Of a stretch of 7,208 bases of DNA, positions 1 through 5,995 are shown one piece after another. The stretch spans positions 1 through 7,208 of the forward strand of contig SKNC01000114.1 in the NCBI GenBank assembly GCA_007120745.1. Reading direction: 5' to 3'. Each line of letters begins with the position of its first letter. Position 1 is the stretch's first letter. The notes under the pieces were generated by a model. It was not told the DNA's origin. It worked only from the letters and a program-made list of their open reading frames with translations, and ran no database searches. The DNA comes from Bacillota bacterium. GTDB taxonomy: Bacteria; Bacillota; Dethiobacteria; SKNC01. The translations under genes were made by a program, and so were the position numbers.

Positions 1-93
1 AAAAGTCAGCAGAATAATAGGGACAGCTATGGCCATCCCCCAAAAAATTAATTCGGTAAGCCGGTCTTTAATTTTCCAAAGATATGATTCCAT
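1..93 (-). CDS. ABC transporter permease, N-terminal fragment (runs off left edge)
   Basis: The minus strand opens with ATG at 91-93 and stays open for all 31 codons to the window edge. It reads MESYLWKIKDRL followed by a hydrophobic stretch (about residues 16-31: LIFWGMAIAVPIILLTF), as expected for a short cytoplasmic lead and first transmembrane helix of an inner-membrane permease. A GAGGG ribosome site lies about 8 nt upstream. It follows the substrate-binding protein gene on the same strand, the usual order for ferric-iron-type importers (SBP, permease, ATPase). The permease identity is inferred mainly from this context, because only the first helix is visible. A fused two-domain FbpB-type permease would be expected, but that cannot be checked here. 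Confidence 0.6.
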   Translation of the reverse strand, partial: MESYLWKIKDRLTELIFWGMAIAVPIILLTF

Positions 94-152
94 GTGATAA
101 CCCTCATTATCTAAAATAATTTATAAGCTGCACCATCAGATGGAAGAAAATA

Positions 153-177
153 AGACAGAAGAACCGTCCCCTTGTCT
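153..177. repeat. Possible REP-like element with AACCGTCCCC core
   Basis: Between the SBP and permease genes lies a short dyad: AGACA at 153-157 and TGTCT at 173-177 flank a GAACCGTCCCC core. On the minus strand the core reads GGGGACGGTTC. From memory, this core occurs in dispersed short elements of many Clostridia genomes, some next to IS200-like (Y1) transposases. Only one copy is visible here, so repeat status is inferred from recall and not from this window. Confidence 0.4.
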
Positions 178-231
178 CCTTCTAAGATGATATATAGTAT
201 TATTGAGTAATACACAACGACGCGTTTAAAT

Positions 232-274
232 GACCACCGGTTAAAGGATTGTTAATCCCCTTTAACCGGTGGTC
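232..274 (-). terminator. Strong hairpin between SBP and permease genes (attenuator-like)
   Basis: A perfect 16-bp inverted repeat (GACCACCGGTTAAAGG at 232-247, its complement at 259-274) starts 11 nt after the SBP stop codon. Inside it, GGATT and AATCC can extend the stem past a two-base bulge, leaving a GTT loop. On the minus strand it is followed by ATTTAAACG and not by a real T run, so full intrinsic termination is doubtful. An mRNA-stabilising or partially terminating hairpin that keeps the SBP more abundant than the permease is the likely role, as is common in binding-protein-dependent operons. Confidence 0.6.
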
Positions 275-285
275 TTAGTATAATG

Positions 286-1365
286 TTAGTTGGCGTACCT
301 TCTGCTCCACTCATCTACAATAGCATCTCTTTTAACTGCGGCCTCATCGAAATCATAATCCACCAGGTTTAAGGAATCTAAGTCTGGAACATCATCAGGC
401 AGCTCCACATTGGGCCGAGTGCTGGGCCGGGGGCTTTCCTTGGCCAGCACAGCCTGTCCCTCTGCAGTAAGGGTCCAGTCCACAAACTTTTGGGCTGCCT
501 CCAGGTTATTAGTCCCATTTATAATGGCCACCGGAGAATGCCACCAGGCAGTTCCGTCGGAGGGGTATACTACTTCCACGGGATATCCTTCTCTCTTGAC
601 CCCGATTCCATCAGGGCTGACACCAATCATCACTTCACCCAGGCCGGCTTTTTGAGGAGGCTCGCTTCCCCGTTCTGCATAATAAGGCATATTTTCATCC
701 AGCTTGTCCAGGAACGCCCATCCTTCCTCTTCTCCCAACATCTGTAATATGGAAGTGATAAAAGTATACGCAGTACCTGAAATCCCCGGGTTGGGCATCA
801 ATATTTCCCCTTTATAATGATTGTCAGTCAGTTCCTGCCAGGTTTCAGGAATTGGAATCCCTTTGCTTTCTGCCAGGTCTTTGTTGACCACCAGGGTAAC
901 CAGTACTATGGAAACACCGGTCCAGTATCCATCCGGGTCTTTAAACTTGTCATCAATGTATTGGGCTTCTGGAGAAATATAGGCTTCCAGTAAGTCCTCT
1001 TCTGCGGCCACCATGAAACTATCAACTCCGCCGCCAAACCAGACATCCCCAAGGGCTCTGCCGCTTTCAGCTCTCATCCGGGAAAGCACCTCTCCGGAGG
1101 ACATGCTGATATATTCGGCTTCAATTCCGGTGGCTTCCGTAAAGGCTGCCATAATATTGTCCAATCCACCGTAGGCAGCGTAAATCTGAAGGGTGTCATA
1201 CTCTTTCTCCTGGTCTCCATTGGTATCAGCTGCCGCACCATTTTCCGTATCCGTACCATTATCGCCACCACAACCGGCAAACATGGAGAAAACCAGCACA
1301 AAAGCCATAAAACAAATAATTAATTTAGCGATTTTACTTTTCCTGAAAAGCGACTCCATCTTCAA
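286..1365 (-). CDS. ABC transporter substrate-binding lipoprotein, Fe(III)/2-aminoethylphosphonate type
   Basis: This 359-aa extracytoplasmic solute-binding protein would deliver its ligand to the permease encoded just downstream. Residues 3-31 form a lipoprotein signal (basic MESLFRKSKIAK, hydrophobic core, FAGC lipobox), with Cys32 as the lipidated residue. An acidic, Gly/Asn-rich linker follows to about residue 55. The mature domain starts with the strand LQIYAAYGG (59-67) and has family landmarks: SSGEVLSRMRAE (89-100), DVWFGGG (107-113), the PNP hinge-like motif (191-193), a QMLGEEEGW helix (208-216) and YAERGSEPP (229-237). This matches the FbpA/AfuA-like group that also contains aminoethylphosphonate binders. 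A YY pair sits at 228-229, but I cannot confirm that it matches the iron-binding tyrosines of FbpA. The start is TTG at 1363-1365: GAGGGGG lies 10 nt upstream of it, while the in-frame ATG two codons later would be 16 nt away. Family confidence is high; the ligand is uncertain. Confidence 0.88.
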   Translation of the reverse strand: MKMESLFRKSKIAKLIICFMAFVLVFSMFAGCGGDNGTDTENGAAADTNGDQEKEYDTLQIYAAYGGLDNIMAAFTEATGIEAEYISMSSGEVLSRMRAESGRALGDVWFGGGVDSFMVAAEEDLLEAYISPEAQYIDDKFKDPDGYWTGVSIVLVTLVVNKDLAESKGIPIPETWQELTDNHYKGEILMPNPGISGTAYTFITSILQMLGEEEGWAFLDKLDENMPYYAERGSEPPQKAGLGEVMIGVSPDGIGVKREGYPVEVVYPSDGTAWWHSPVAIINGTNNLEAAQKFVDWTLTAEGQAVLAKESPRPSTRPNVELPDDVPDLDSLNLVDYDFDEAAVKRDAIVDEWSRRYAN

Positions 1366-1562
1366 TGTCTTATTACCCCCTCATAAATAGTATTTAATGT
1401 CTTAATCGTGAACCTCCCCTTACAAAAGCAAAGCCTGTCCCGCATTACTAGTGCGATACTTCACCTCCTTTTAAAAAACTGCATAGAATAAGTTAACAGG
1501 TTTGAGCTAATTTCGTGATGTTCTTATGCTGTTAAAAATTGACCATTTCCGTCATTTATCTA

Positions 1563-1592
1563 ATATTATCATATATATTTTTATACTTGAAA
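1563..1592 (-). promoter_or_regulatory. Candidate sigma-A promoter for the SBP operon
   Basis: On the minus strand, TTTCAA (1587-1592) and TAATAT (1563-1568) are separated by 18 bp, with a TG one base upstream of the -10 (extended -10 form, TGATAATAT). It would give a leader of roughly 190 nt before the TTG start. The region is very AT-rich, so chance matches are possible. Confidence 0.4.
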
Positions 1593-1631
1593 TAATGTTT
1601 TGTTATGCACTGTAAGAGTTACTTTAAAAAA

Positions 1632-1689
1632 TTGTTATACTTAACGCATTACATCAACAACCTTTTCGGTAATGCAAAGGTTATAACAA
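1632..1689. repeat. Interrupted inverted repeat in the divergent promoter region
   Basis: TTGTTATA (1632-1639) pairs with TATAACAA (1682-1689), and inside these GCATTAC (1646-1652) pairs with GTAATGC (1669-1675). The two paired blocks are separated by an unpaired six-base interval on each side, and the central loop is about 16 nt. It lies just upstream of the SBP promoter candidate and about 75 bp from the PHP -10. It could be a regulator's operator or a weak hairpin; on the minus strand T6 follows the outer arm, which also resembles a terminator. Confidence 0.45.
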
Positions 1690-1762
1690 AAGTGAGCTAC
1701 GTTAAAGCCCCTTCATAACTAAAAGGAATGTTTTTAATAAAGATTTTTTTGTTTTTTTAGTG

Positions 1763-1768
1763 TATAAT
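1763..1768 (+). promoter_or_regulatory. Candidate -10 box for the PHP gene
   Basis: A consensus TATAAT lies 39 bp upstream of the start codon, directly after the T-rich tract. A second TATAAT is at 1773-1778. No good -35 hexamer is present at normal spacing, so the exact promoter is uncertain. Confidence 0.4.
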
Positions 1769-1807
1769 AATATATAATGCAAGTAAAAGATTTAGGAAAA
1801 GGACTTT

Positions 1808-2488
1808 ATGATTATGAACATTGACATGCACGTCCATACAAATGTATCCTCCATCTGCAGCAGTATTGACATCTGTCTGATGATTGATTATGCCAAACAT
1901 ATTGGCCTGGACGCTATCTGCGTCACTGACCATGACACTCTGTATGGGGCAAGAGTAGCTGAGAAAATTGGCAGGGAAAAAGATTTCTTGATTTTTAAAG
2001 GCATGGAAGTGAATACTGTGGAAGGGGATTTCCTGGTGTTTGGGCTGGAAGAAGATATAGAAGAAGGAAAGTATACGGCAGAGGAAATGCTGAAAATGGT
2101 TGCTGCTTCTGGCGGTGCTGCCATAGCTGCCCATCCATACCGGCGTTTCAAAAGAGCCCTGGGAGATAAAATTTTTAGCCTCACGGATTGTCATGCCATT
2201 GAAGTAAAAAATGGGAATACCCCGGGAATGCTGAATGAAGTGGCAAGATCTGCAGCCTTGCAGTTGAAACTTCCCGGTGTTGGCGGAAGCGATGCCCATC
2301 AATTAAACGAAATTGGTCGTTTTTATACCCAGTTTAAATATCCTGTGACAAATGAACAGGAATTGATTGAGGCTATTAAGTCAGGAGAGTATGAAGCAAT
2401 GACCAGGGTTTTTGACCATAATATACAACCAGCGGGGATTAAAGACACTTCAAATCATATGCGAAAGAATTTTTCTCAAAACTTATAA
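1808..2488 (+). CDS. PHP domain-containing metal-dependent phosphoesterase
   Basis: This 226-aa protein has the full motif set of a stand-alone PHP phosphoesterase: DMHVHT (His8, His10), TDHD (Asp41, His42, Asp43), GMEV (Glu67), AHPYR (His109) and GSDAH (Asp162, His164). These residues ligate the two or three catalytic metals in the family. The stretch after GSDAH, with FYTQF and an EQELIEAIKSGEY helix, matches the short C-terminal PHP-associated region. Related enzymes hydrolyse small phosphate esters or nucleotides (for example 3',5'-bisphosphates or oligoribonucleotides), but the substrate cannot be assigned. AAAAGGA lies 5 nt before ATG 1808; the ATG at 1814 is the alternative start. There is no signal peptide, so it is cytoplasmic. 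It is transcribed alone, divergent from the SBP gene. Confidence 0.9.
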   Translation: MIMNIDMHVHTNVSSICSSIDICLMIDYAKHIGLDAICVTDHDTLYGARVAEKIGREKDFLIFKGMEVNTVEGDFLVFGLEEDIEEGKYTAEEMLKMVAASGGAAIAAHPYRRFKRALGDKIFSLTDCHAIEVKNGNTPGMLNEVARSAALQLKLPGVGGSDAHQLNEIGRFYTQFKYPVTNEQELIEAIKSGEYEAMTRVFDHNIQPAGIKDTSNHMRKNFSQNL

Positions 2489-2545
2489 GTTGTAGAGTTA
2501 ATCATATACTTGGTTGTTTCTTGGACTTATCCAACTTCTCCTAAT

Positions 2546-2584
2546 ATCAAGGATGCCTGCCGTTTTGCGGCAGACATCCTTGAT
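2546..2584. terminator. Hairpin 1 between convergent genes
   Basis: ATCAAGGATG (2546-2555) pairs with CATCCTTGAT (2575-2584). After one mismatch, CTGCCG (2557-2562) pairs with CGGCAG (2568-2573) around a TTTTG loop. This is a strong stem of 16 pairs placed 57 bp after the PHP stop. There is no T run on either side, so it may act as an RNA-stabilising end or a bidirectional terminator. Confidence 0.6.
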
Positions 2585-2600
2585 CATCTCAACATTATTC

Positions 2601-2631
2601 TGAGGGCACCTGCATTCCGCAGGTGCCCTCA
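2601..2631. terminator. Hairpin 2 between convergent genes
   Basis: A perfect 13-bp inverted repeat (TGAGGGCACCTGC at 2601-2613, complement at 2619-2631) surrounds an ATTCC loop, 3 nt beyond the nitroreductase stop codon on the minus strand. It is GC-rich and certain to fold. A T-rich tail is weak on both sides (TTCTTAAT on plus). It is likely the 3' end of the nitroreductase transcript and possibly shared with the PHP gene. Confidence 0.7.
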
Positions 2632-2634
2632 TTC

Positions 2635-3471
2635 TTAATCCTCCAGCCAGGATGCAATGTACTTTAACCCCGGAAAATCTAACTCCGGTTCTTTCACCTG
2701 CCAGCTACCCTGGTTTCCCCTTTGTCGAGCTACCAACTCAAAATGGCACATGGCTATGCCCATGTCAATATTTTGGATGCGAATTTTTCCTAAAACCCGG
2801 TTATACAGCGGTGTCTCTTTTAAATACAGGTGATATTTACCGTGAAGGTCTCTCACTAACCGCCAGGGCTGGCGGTTGGTTGCCGAAGGACCCAATCTCA
2901 CTGCTTGCAGAGCATCCCTATAGGTTCCGGCCTCTTCTTTTGATAAAGGTTTCCCGTCTGCATTGAAAAAAAGTTCTTCCCAGGGCTTTCGGCGGTGAGC
3001 CCTTACTCCAAAACGTATCAGGCCATTAACCGTGGAATGTTGCTCCCCAGGATAACCCACCGGAGTAATGGCGGGCAGAAGCTCCTTCTCTTCAAGCTTC
3101 ATCTGCTTTGCAAAGCTGCCCCTATTAAATGTTCCTGCCAGCCAGCAGGTACCCAAGCCCATTACAGTAGCTTTTAGAATGATCTCTTCCATAAGATAGC
3201 CCAGGTCTTCCATGCAGTACCTGTCTTCTTTTACCGCTCCCAGAATGTATAAGCGAGCCCCCTTAATTACACCGTAAGTACCCAGGCTTTGAAGCTCTTG
3301 CCTGTTAATTTTCCCCAGGTCCAACAGCTGAAAACGCAGGGAACTGCCAAAGGGCCCCTGCCGGTATTCCTCACAGATTTTTTCAAGCTCCGCCTTACAT
3401 TTGTCATCTACTGGCTTTTCTTCATATGTCCGCACTGACGTTCTTTTTTTAATGATCTCCAGGGCATCCAA
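2635..3471 (-). CDS. Nitroreductase family protein, TM1586 type
   Basis: This 278-aa flavoenzyme has the nitroreductase fold in the long, internally duplicated TM1586 form. The N-terminal half opens with the FMN-contacting RTSVRTY motif (10-16) and contains a GLGTCWLAGTF segment (105-115) and ITPVGYP (135-141). The second half has PSATNRQPWR (195-204), the usual flavin-phosphate-binding segment, and a closing IDMGIAMCHFELVA helix (235-248). It probably reduces an unknown substrate with NAD(P)H; the family has few defined substrates. The start is TTG at 3469-3471, with AAAGAGG about 9 nt upstream and no in-frame ATG before residue 87, so a TTG start is the only reasonable choice. A TATAAT at 3510-3515 lies upstream. 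It is a monocistronic gene, convergent with the PHP gene. Confidence 0.9.
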   Translation of the reverse strand: MDALEIIKKRTSVRTYEEKPVDDKCKAELEKICEEYRQGPFGSSLRFQLLDLGKINRQELQSLGTYGVIKGARLYILGAVKEDRYCMEDLGYLMEEIILKATVMGLGTCWLAGTFNRGSFAKQMKLEEKELLPAITPVGYPGEQHSTVNGLIRFGVRAHRRKPWEELFFNADGKPLSKEEAGTYRDALQAVRLGPSATNRQPWRLVRDLHGKYHLYLKETPLYNRVLGKIRIQNIDMGIAMCHFELVARQRGNQGSWQVKEPELDFPGLKYIASWLED

Positions 3472-3881
3472 TTGTAGTAACCTCTTTCCTTTTCAAAGTT
3501 ATCGGTAAAATTATACTACATTCTTTCTGAGTCTTTTTTGGGATGTCCAAAAGGAGGATGGAAGTAGTCTTCTGCCTCAGAATTGATAAAACCATGTTTG
3601 CTGTGCCAATATCATGTTATAAGAAAATCCTTCATTAATCAACTTTTTTGTGTATGCTAAGAGAATGCTTTGGACATTGTAACCAAGCCTTTTATCAAAG
3701 CCTTTGTTTCCCTGAAAAGCCTTCAACAGCAATCATATTTATTAAAGAAATGAAAGCGACTCAAATTAAAATATTTCCTTTGTTAAGGATTATTAATAGA
3801 AAAAGGAAATACCACCTTTGTTTTGAATAATTATCAAACAAAGATTTATCACCTAAAAATTAATATCGGGAGGTGCATGCT
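3472..3881. other. AT-rich intergenic region with repeated CCTTTGTT motif (410 bp)
   Basis: The nitroreductase promoter occupies the left end. No convincing gene is seen. An AAGGAGG at 3551-3557 touches ATG 3558 and a 26-codon frame, but spacing of zero argues against translation. CCTTTGTT occurs at 3701, 3777 and 3815, and its core appears inverted at 3837-3843 (AACAAAG). An exact 10-bp inverted repeat pairs 3772-3781 with 3802-3811, and CTTTGTTTTGA (3816-3826) pairs, with one bulged base, with 3834-3843. These structures sit immediately upstream of the cytochrome gene and may hold its control region. Confidence 0.5.
3510..3515 (-). promoter_or_regulatory. Candidate -10 box for the nitroreductase gene
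   Basis: A perfect TATAAT on the minus strand lies 38 bp upstream of the TTG start, giving a leader of about 30 nt. The -35 position reads AAAAAG-like, so the match is good only at the -10. Confidence 0.4.
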
Positions 3882-4235
3882 ATGAAAAGAATGCTGGTTT
3901 TATTGCTGGTACTAACTATGGTTATGATTTTTGTGAGCTGTGCAAATGATACATCAGATGAACCTGCAGGAGATTTACCTGCAGACAGTGTGAATGGTGT
4001 AACAGAAGATGATTCAAATGGTGAAGATGTAGATGAGGAAGCAGAGAAAGAACTGGACGCAGCCGCACTGATTGCCATGTCTTGTACAGGCTGTCATGGG
4101 GATGCACAAATTTACACAAACCGGGATAATGACAAGTGGCCGGAATTAGTTAGAGGAATGGCTGCAAATACTTCTCTAGACCAGGAGGAAATAGAAACAA
4201 TTATTTTGTATTTGCAGGAAAATTACAGCAATTAA
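3882..4235 (+). CDS. Monohaem c-type cytochrome lipoprotein
   Basis: This 117-aa protein would carry electrons on the outer face of the membrane. Residues 1-19 are a lipoprotein signal (KRM, then a Leu/Val/Met core, then FVSC), with Cys20 as the lipid-anchored residue. Residues 21-60 are a very acidic linker. The haem-binding motif is SCTGCH (Cys68, Cys71, His72). After it come KWPELVRGM and a C-terminal helix EEIETIILYLQ, a layout seen in short class I-like haem domains; Met93 is the best candidate sixth ligand. It is smaller than most cytochromes c, with only 45 residues after the haem His. The start is ATG 3882, with GGGAGG 8 nt upstream; the in-frame GTG at 3873 overlaps that site and is rejected. 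It forms a single-gene unit ending in a hairpin. Its redox partner is unknown. Confidence 0.87.
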   Translation: MKRMLVLLLVLTMVMIFVSCANDTSDEPAGDLPADSVNGVTEDDSNGEDVDEEAEKELDAAALIAMSCTGCHGDAQIYTNRDNDKWPELVRGMAANTSLDQEEIETIILYLQENYSN

Positions 4236-4240
4236 TTTCT

Positions 4241-4271
4241 ATGCCCTTTCCATAAAATTTGGAAAGGGCAT
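4241..4271 (+). terminator. Terminator hairpin after the cytochrome gene
   Basis: ATGCCCTTTCC (4241-4251) pairs perfectly with GGAAAGGGCAT (4261-4271) around a 9-nt loop, starting 6 nt after the stop codon. The following ATCATTTCT is T-rich but not a clean T tail. Confidence 0.7.
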
Positions 4272-4348
4272 ATCATTTCTAATTGATTGAATTGAAAAAT
4301 GTAAGTGATATCCGCTTTAATTTAATTCGGGAATTTTTATTCCATGTT

Positions 4349-4647
4349 TTACGAAAGCAAAACAATGATGCCAATACTAAACAGCAGTGATGCTTCGCTA
4401 ATTTTTTCTATATTTGTGTGCTTTTTATAATTTATCTTAAGGAAAGGAATCATAATTGTTGCGGCACTCAGAAGAAAAAAAAATCTGCTGCTTGTGTATT
4501 ATAGACAAATGCCAGCTTCCCTAGAGAATACATCATGGTAAATGTTGAAAAGGCAAGCTTCCAGCGGAGTTCCAGGTTTGCTTTATTAAATAATCGCAAA
4601 ATAGCCAGCAATATTATGGTCCACCCAATATAATGAGTTGGAATCAA
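4349..4647 (-). pseudogene. Small four-helix membrane protein gene with a frameshift at a nine-base A/T run
   Basis: On the minus strand a frame starting at TTG 4645-4647 (AGGAGG 10 nt upstream) encodes MIPTHYIGWTIILLAIL and on through a second hydrophobic helix. It then reaches GAT TTT TTT TTC TTC TGA and stops at 4468. The nine-T run is at 4475-4483. With one extra T, or a -1 slip in the U-rich run, the reading continues as FFFLLSAATIMIPFLKI and ends EASLLFSIGIIVLLS at TAA 4349-4351. The joined product would be 99 aa with four hydrophobic helices (about residues 6-21, 29-49, 53-72 and 84-99). The continuation is strongly membrane-like, which supports one original gene. The cause may be mutation, a homopolymer sequencing error, or slippage that still gives product. 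I do not recognise the family. A frame extension to TTG 4668 is possible but lacks a ribosome site. Confidence 0.6.
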
Positions 4648-4677
4648 TACTCTTCTACCTCCTAACAAATTTAATAT

Positions 4678-4683
4678 ATTATA
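4678..4683 (-). promoter_or_regulatory. Candidate -10 box for the small membrane protein gene
   Basis: A consensus TATAAT on the minus strand lies about 30 bp upstream of the TTG start. A TTAACA hexamer (4704-4709) is 20 bp further upstream, too far for a typical pairing, so the promoter call is tentative. The rest of the gap up to ald (4684-4891) shows no gene; a TATAAC at 4818-4823 is a weak -10 candidate for ald. Confidence 0.35.
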
Positions 4684-4891
4684 TGCGCCTTCCGGGGTAG
4701 AAGTGTTAAGAATTAGCAGCCCAAAACCCTACCTTTTTCTTTTAGTACCTAACTTTAATTATTGCTTCAGGAAGGAATATTAGAAGTCACGTCGAATTTT
4801 TGGTATCATACATTGATTATAACTGGAGAAAAATAGCGGTAAGTTTCATAAAACCCGTTTTCCAGAAGCAAAGGAGATGGCAAGTTACAAC

Positions 4892-5995
4892 ATGATCATT
4901 GGAATTCCCAAGGAAATAAAAAAAGACGAAAACAGGATAAGTGTAATCCCTGGCGCTGTATCTTCTCTTGTCCAGGATGGTCACAGGGTACTAATTCAGC
5001 AGGGAGCCGGCCGGGGCAGCAATATAAGCGACGAAGAATTTGTTAAGGCGGGAGGAGAGATTGTACCTTCCCTTGAGGATGTTTACGGCCAGGCGGATTT
5101 AATCTACAAGGTCAAAGAGCCTCAGGTGGAGGAGTACAATCTTTTACGAGAAGGACAGATACTTTTTGCTTTTCTTCACTTGGCAGCCGAACCAGAGGTA
5201 ACGCAAATACTGATGCAGAAAAAAGTGGCTGCTTTCGCTTACGAAACCATACAAGTAAATGGCAGTATCCCTATTCTGGCACCCATGAGTGAAGTGGCGG
5301 GACGCATGGCAACCCAGGTTGGAGCACATTTTTTGGAAAAAGCAAATGGTGGAAAAGGAATTATGCTGGGAGGGGTTCCAGGAGTTGCACCAGCGGAGGT
5401 CACCGTTATCGGAGGGGGCATTGTTGGAGTAAATGCTGCAAAAATCGCAGCAGGTATGGGGGCGCGGGTAACTATCCTGGATATAGATACTCAAAGACTG
5501 CGTTATTTGGATGATGTATTTCAAGGGCGACTGCTTACTCTGGCTTCCAATCCATACAATATGGCATTGGCAGTGGGCAGAACGGACCTGCTTATTGGTG
5601 CCGTTCTGATTACCGGTGCGAAAGCTCCAAAACTTTGCTCGGAAGAAATGGTAAAAAGTATGGAGCCAGGTTCTGTCATTGTAGACGTGGCTGTTGACCA
5701 GGGAGGATGTGTCGAGACCATTGACCGCACTTCCTGTCACAGCGATCCTACCTATGAAAGGTGCGGAGTACTGCATTATGCCGTGCCCAATATGCCTGGA
5801 GCTGTTCCTTTAACATCCACTTATGCCTTAAGTAATGTTACCCTGCCATATGCCCTGGAACTGGCCCAAAAAGGGTATTTACAGGTTATTGAGGAGAATT
5901 CGCCTCTCTCCAAGGGCTTGAATGTGTTTGATGGTAAAGTGGTACACAAAGCAGTGGCGGAAGCTCTTGAACTTCCTTTTGTTGCCACCTGCTAG
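4892..5995 (+). CDS. ald: Alanine dehydrogenase (NAD-dependent)
   Basis: This 367-aa cytoplasmic enzyme reversibly converts L-alanine, NAD+ and water to pyruvate, ammonia and NADH. It matches the Ald family along its whole length. Counting from ATG 4892, Arg15 (PKEIKKDENR), Lys75 (YKVKEP), His96 (FLHLAAEPE) and Asp269 (VDVAVDQGG) fall at the family's substrate and catalytic positions. The Rossmann motif is GGGIVG (174-179), with acidic Asp197 at the end of strand two for NAD ribose. PMSEVAGRMATQ (131-142) and MPGAVPLTSTYAL are further signature blocks. The start is uncertain: AAAGGAG at 4870-4876 directly touches an in-frame ATG at 4877 (five residues longer) and is 15 nt from ATG 4892; neither spacing is ideal. 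Family numbering and the MIIGIPKEIK opening favour 4892. It appears monocistronic. Its TAG overlaps a TAG of an opposing short frame through the palindrome CTAG (5992-5995). Confidence 0.96.
   Translation: MIIGIPKEIKKDENRISVIPGAVSSLVQDGHRVLIQQGAGRGSNISDEEFVKAGGEIVPSLEDVYGQADLIYKVKEPQVEEYNLLREGQILFAFLHLAAEPEVTQILMQKKVAAFAYETIQVNGSIPILAPMSEVAGRMATQVGAHFLEKANGGKGIMLGGVPGVAPAEVTVIGGGIVGVNAAKIAAGMGARVTILDIDTQRLRYLDDVFQGRLLTLASNPYNMALAVGRTDLLIGAVLITGAKAPKLCSEEMVKSMEPGSVIVDVAVDQGGCVETIDRTSCHSDPTYERCGVLHYAVPNMPGAVPLTSTYALSNVTLPYALELAQKGYLQVIEENSPLSKGLNVFDGKVVHKAVAEALELPFVATC

Larger units (their letters stand above)
1366..1807. other. Divergent intergenic region (442 bp)
   Basis: No gene of normal size is seen between the SBP gene and the PHP gene. 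It holds the SBP promoter candidate, a long leader with extra ribosome-site-like sequences (AAGGAGGTGA at 1461-1470 and GGGGAGG near 1413-1419, minus strand), a 58-bp interrupted inverted repeat (1632-1689), a T7GT7 tract (1744-1758) and the PHP promoter candidate. I compared the leader with remembered consensus sequences of common riboswitches and T-boxes and found no match. Confidence 0.6.

Noticed and set aside
1757..2302. Minus-strand 181-codon frame over the PHP gene
   Set aside because: Opposite strand of a gene with the complete PHP metal-ligand set; no ribosome site or family features.
3558..3638. 26-codon plus-strand frame after AAGGAGG
   Set aside because: The ribosome site directly touches the ATG (zero spacing), and the peptide has no recognisable features.
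5144..5776. Long minus-strand open frame inside ald (210 codons)
   Set aside because: It lies fully opposite a conserved Ald coding frame with all family motifs; its composition (many Ser, His, Cys) is typical of an antisense shadow.
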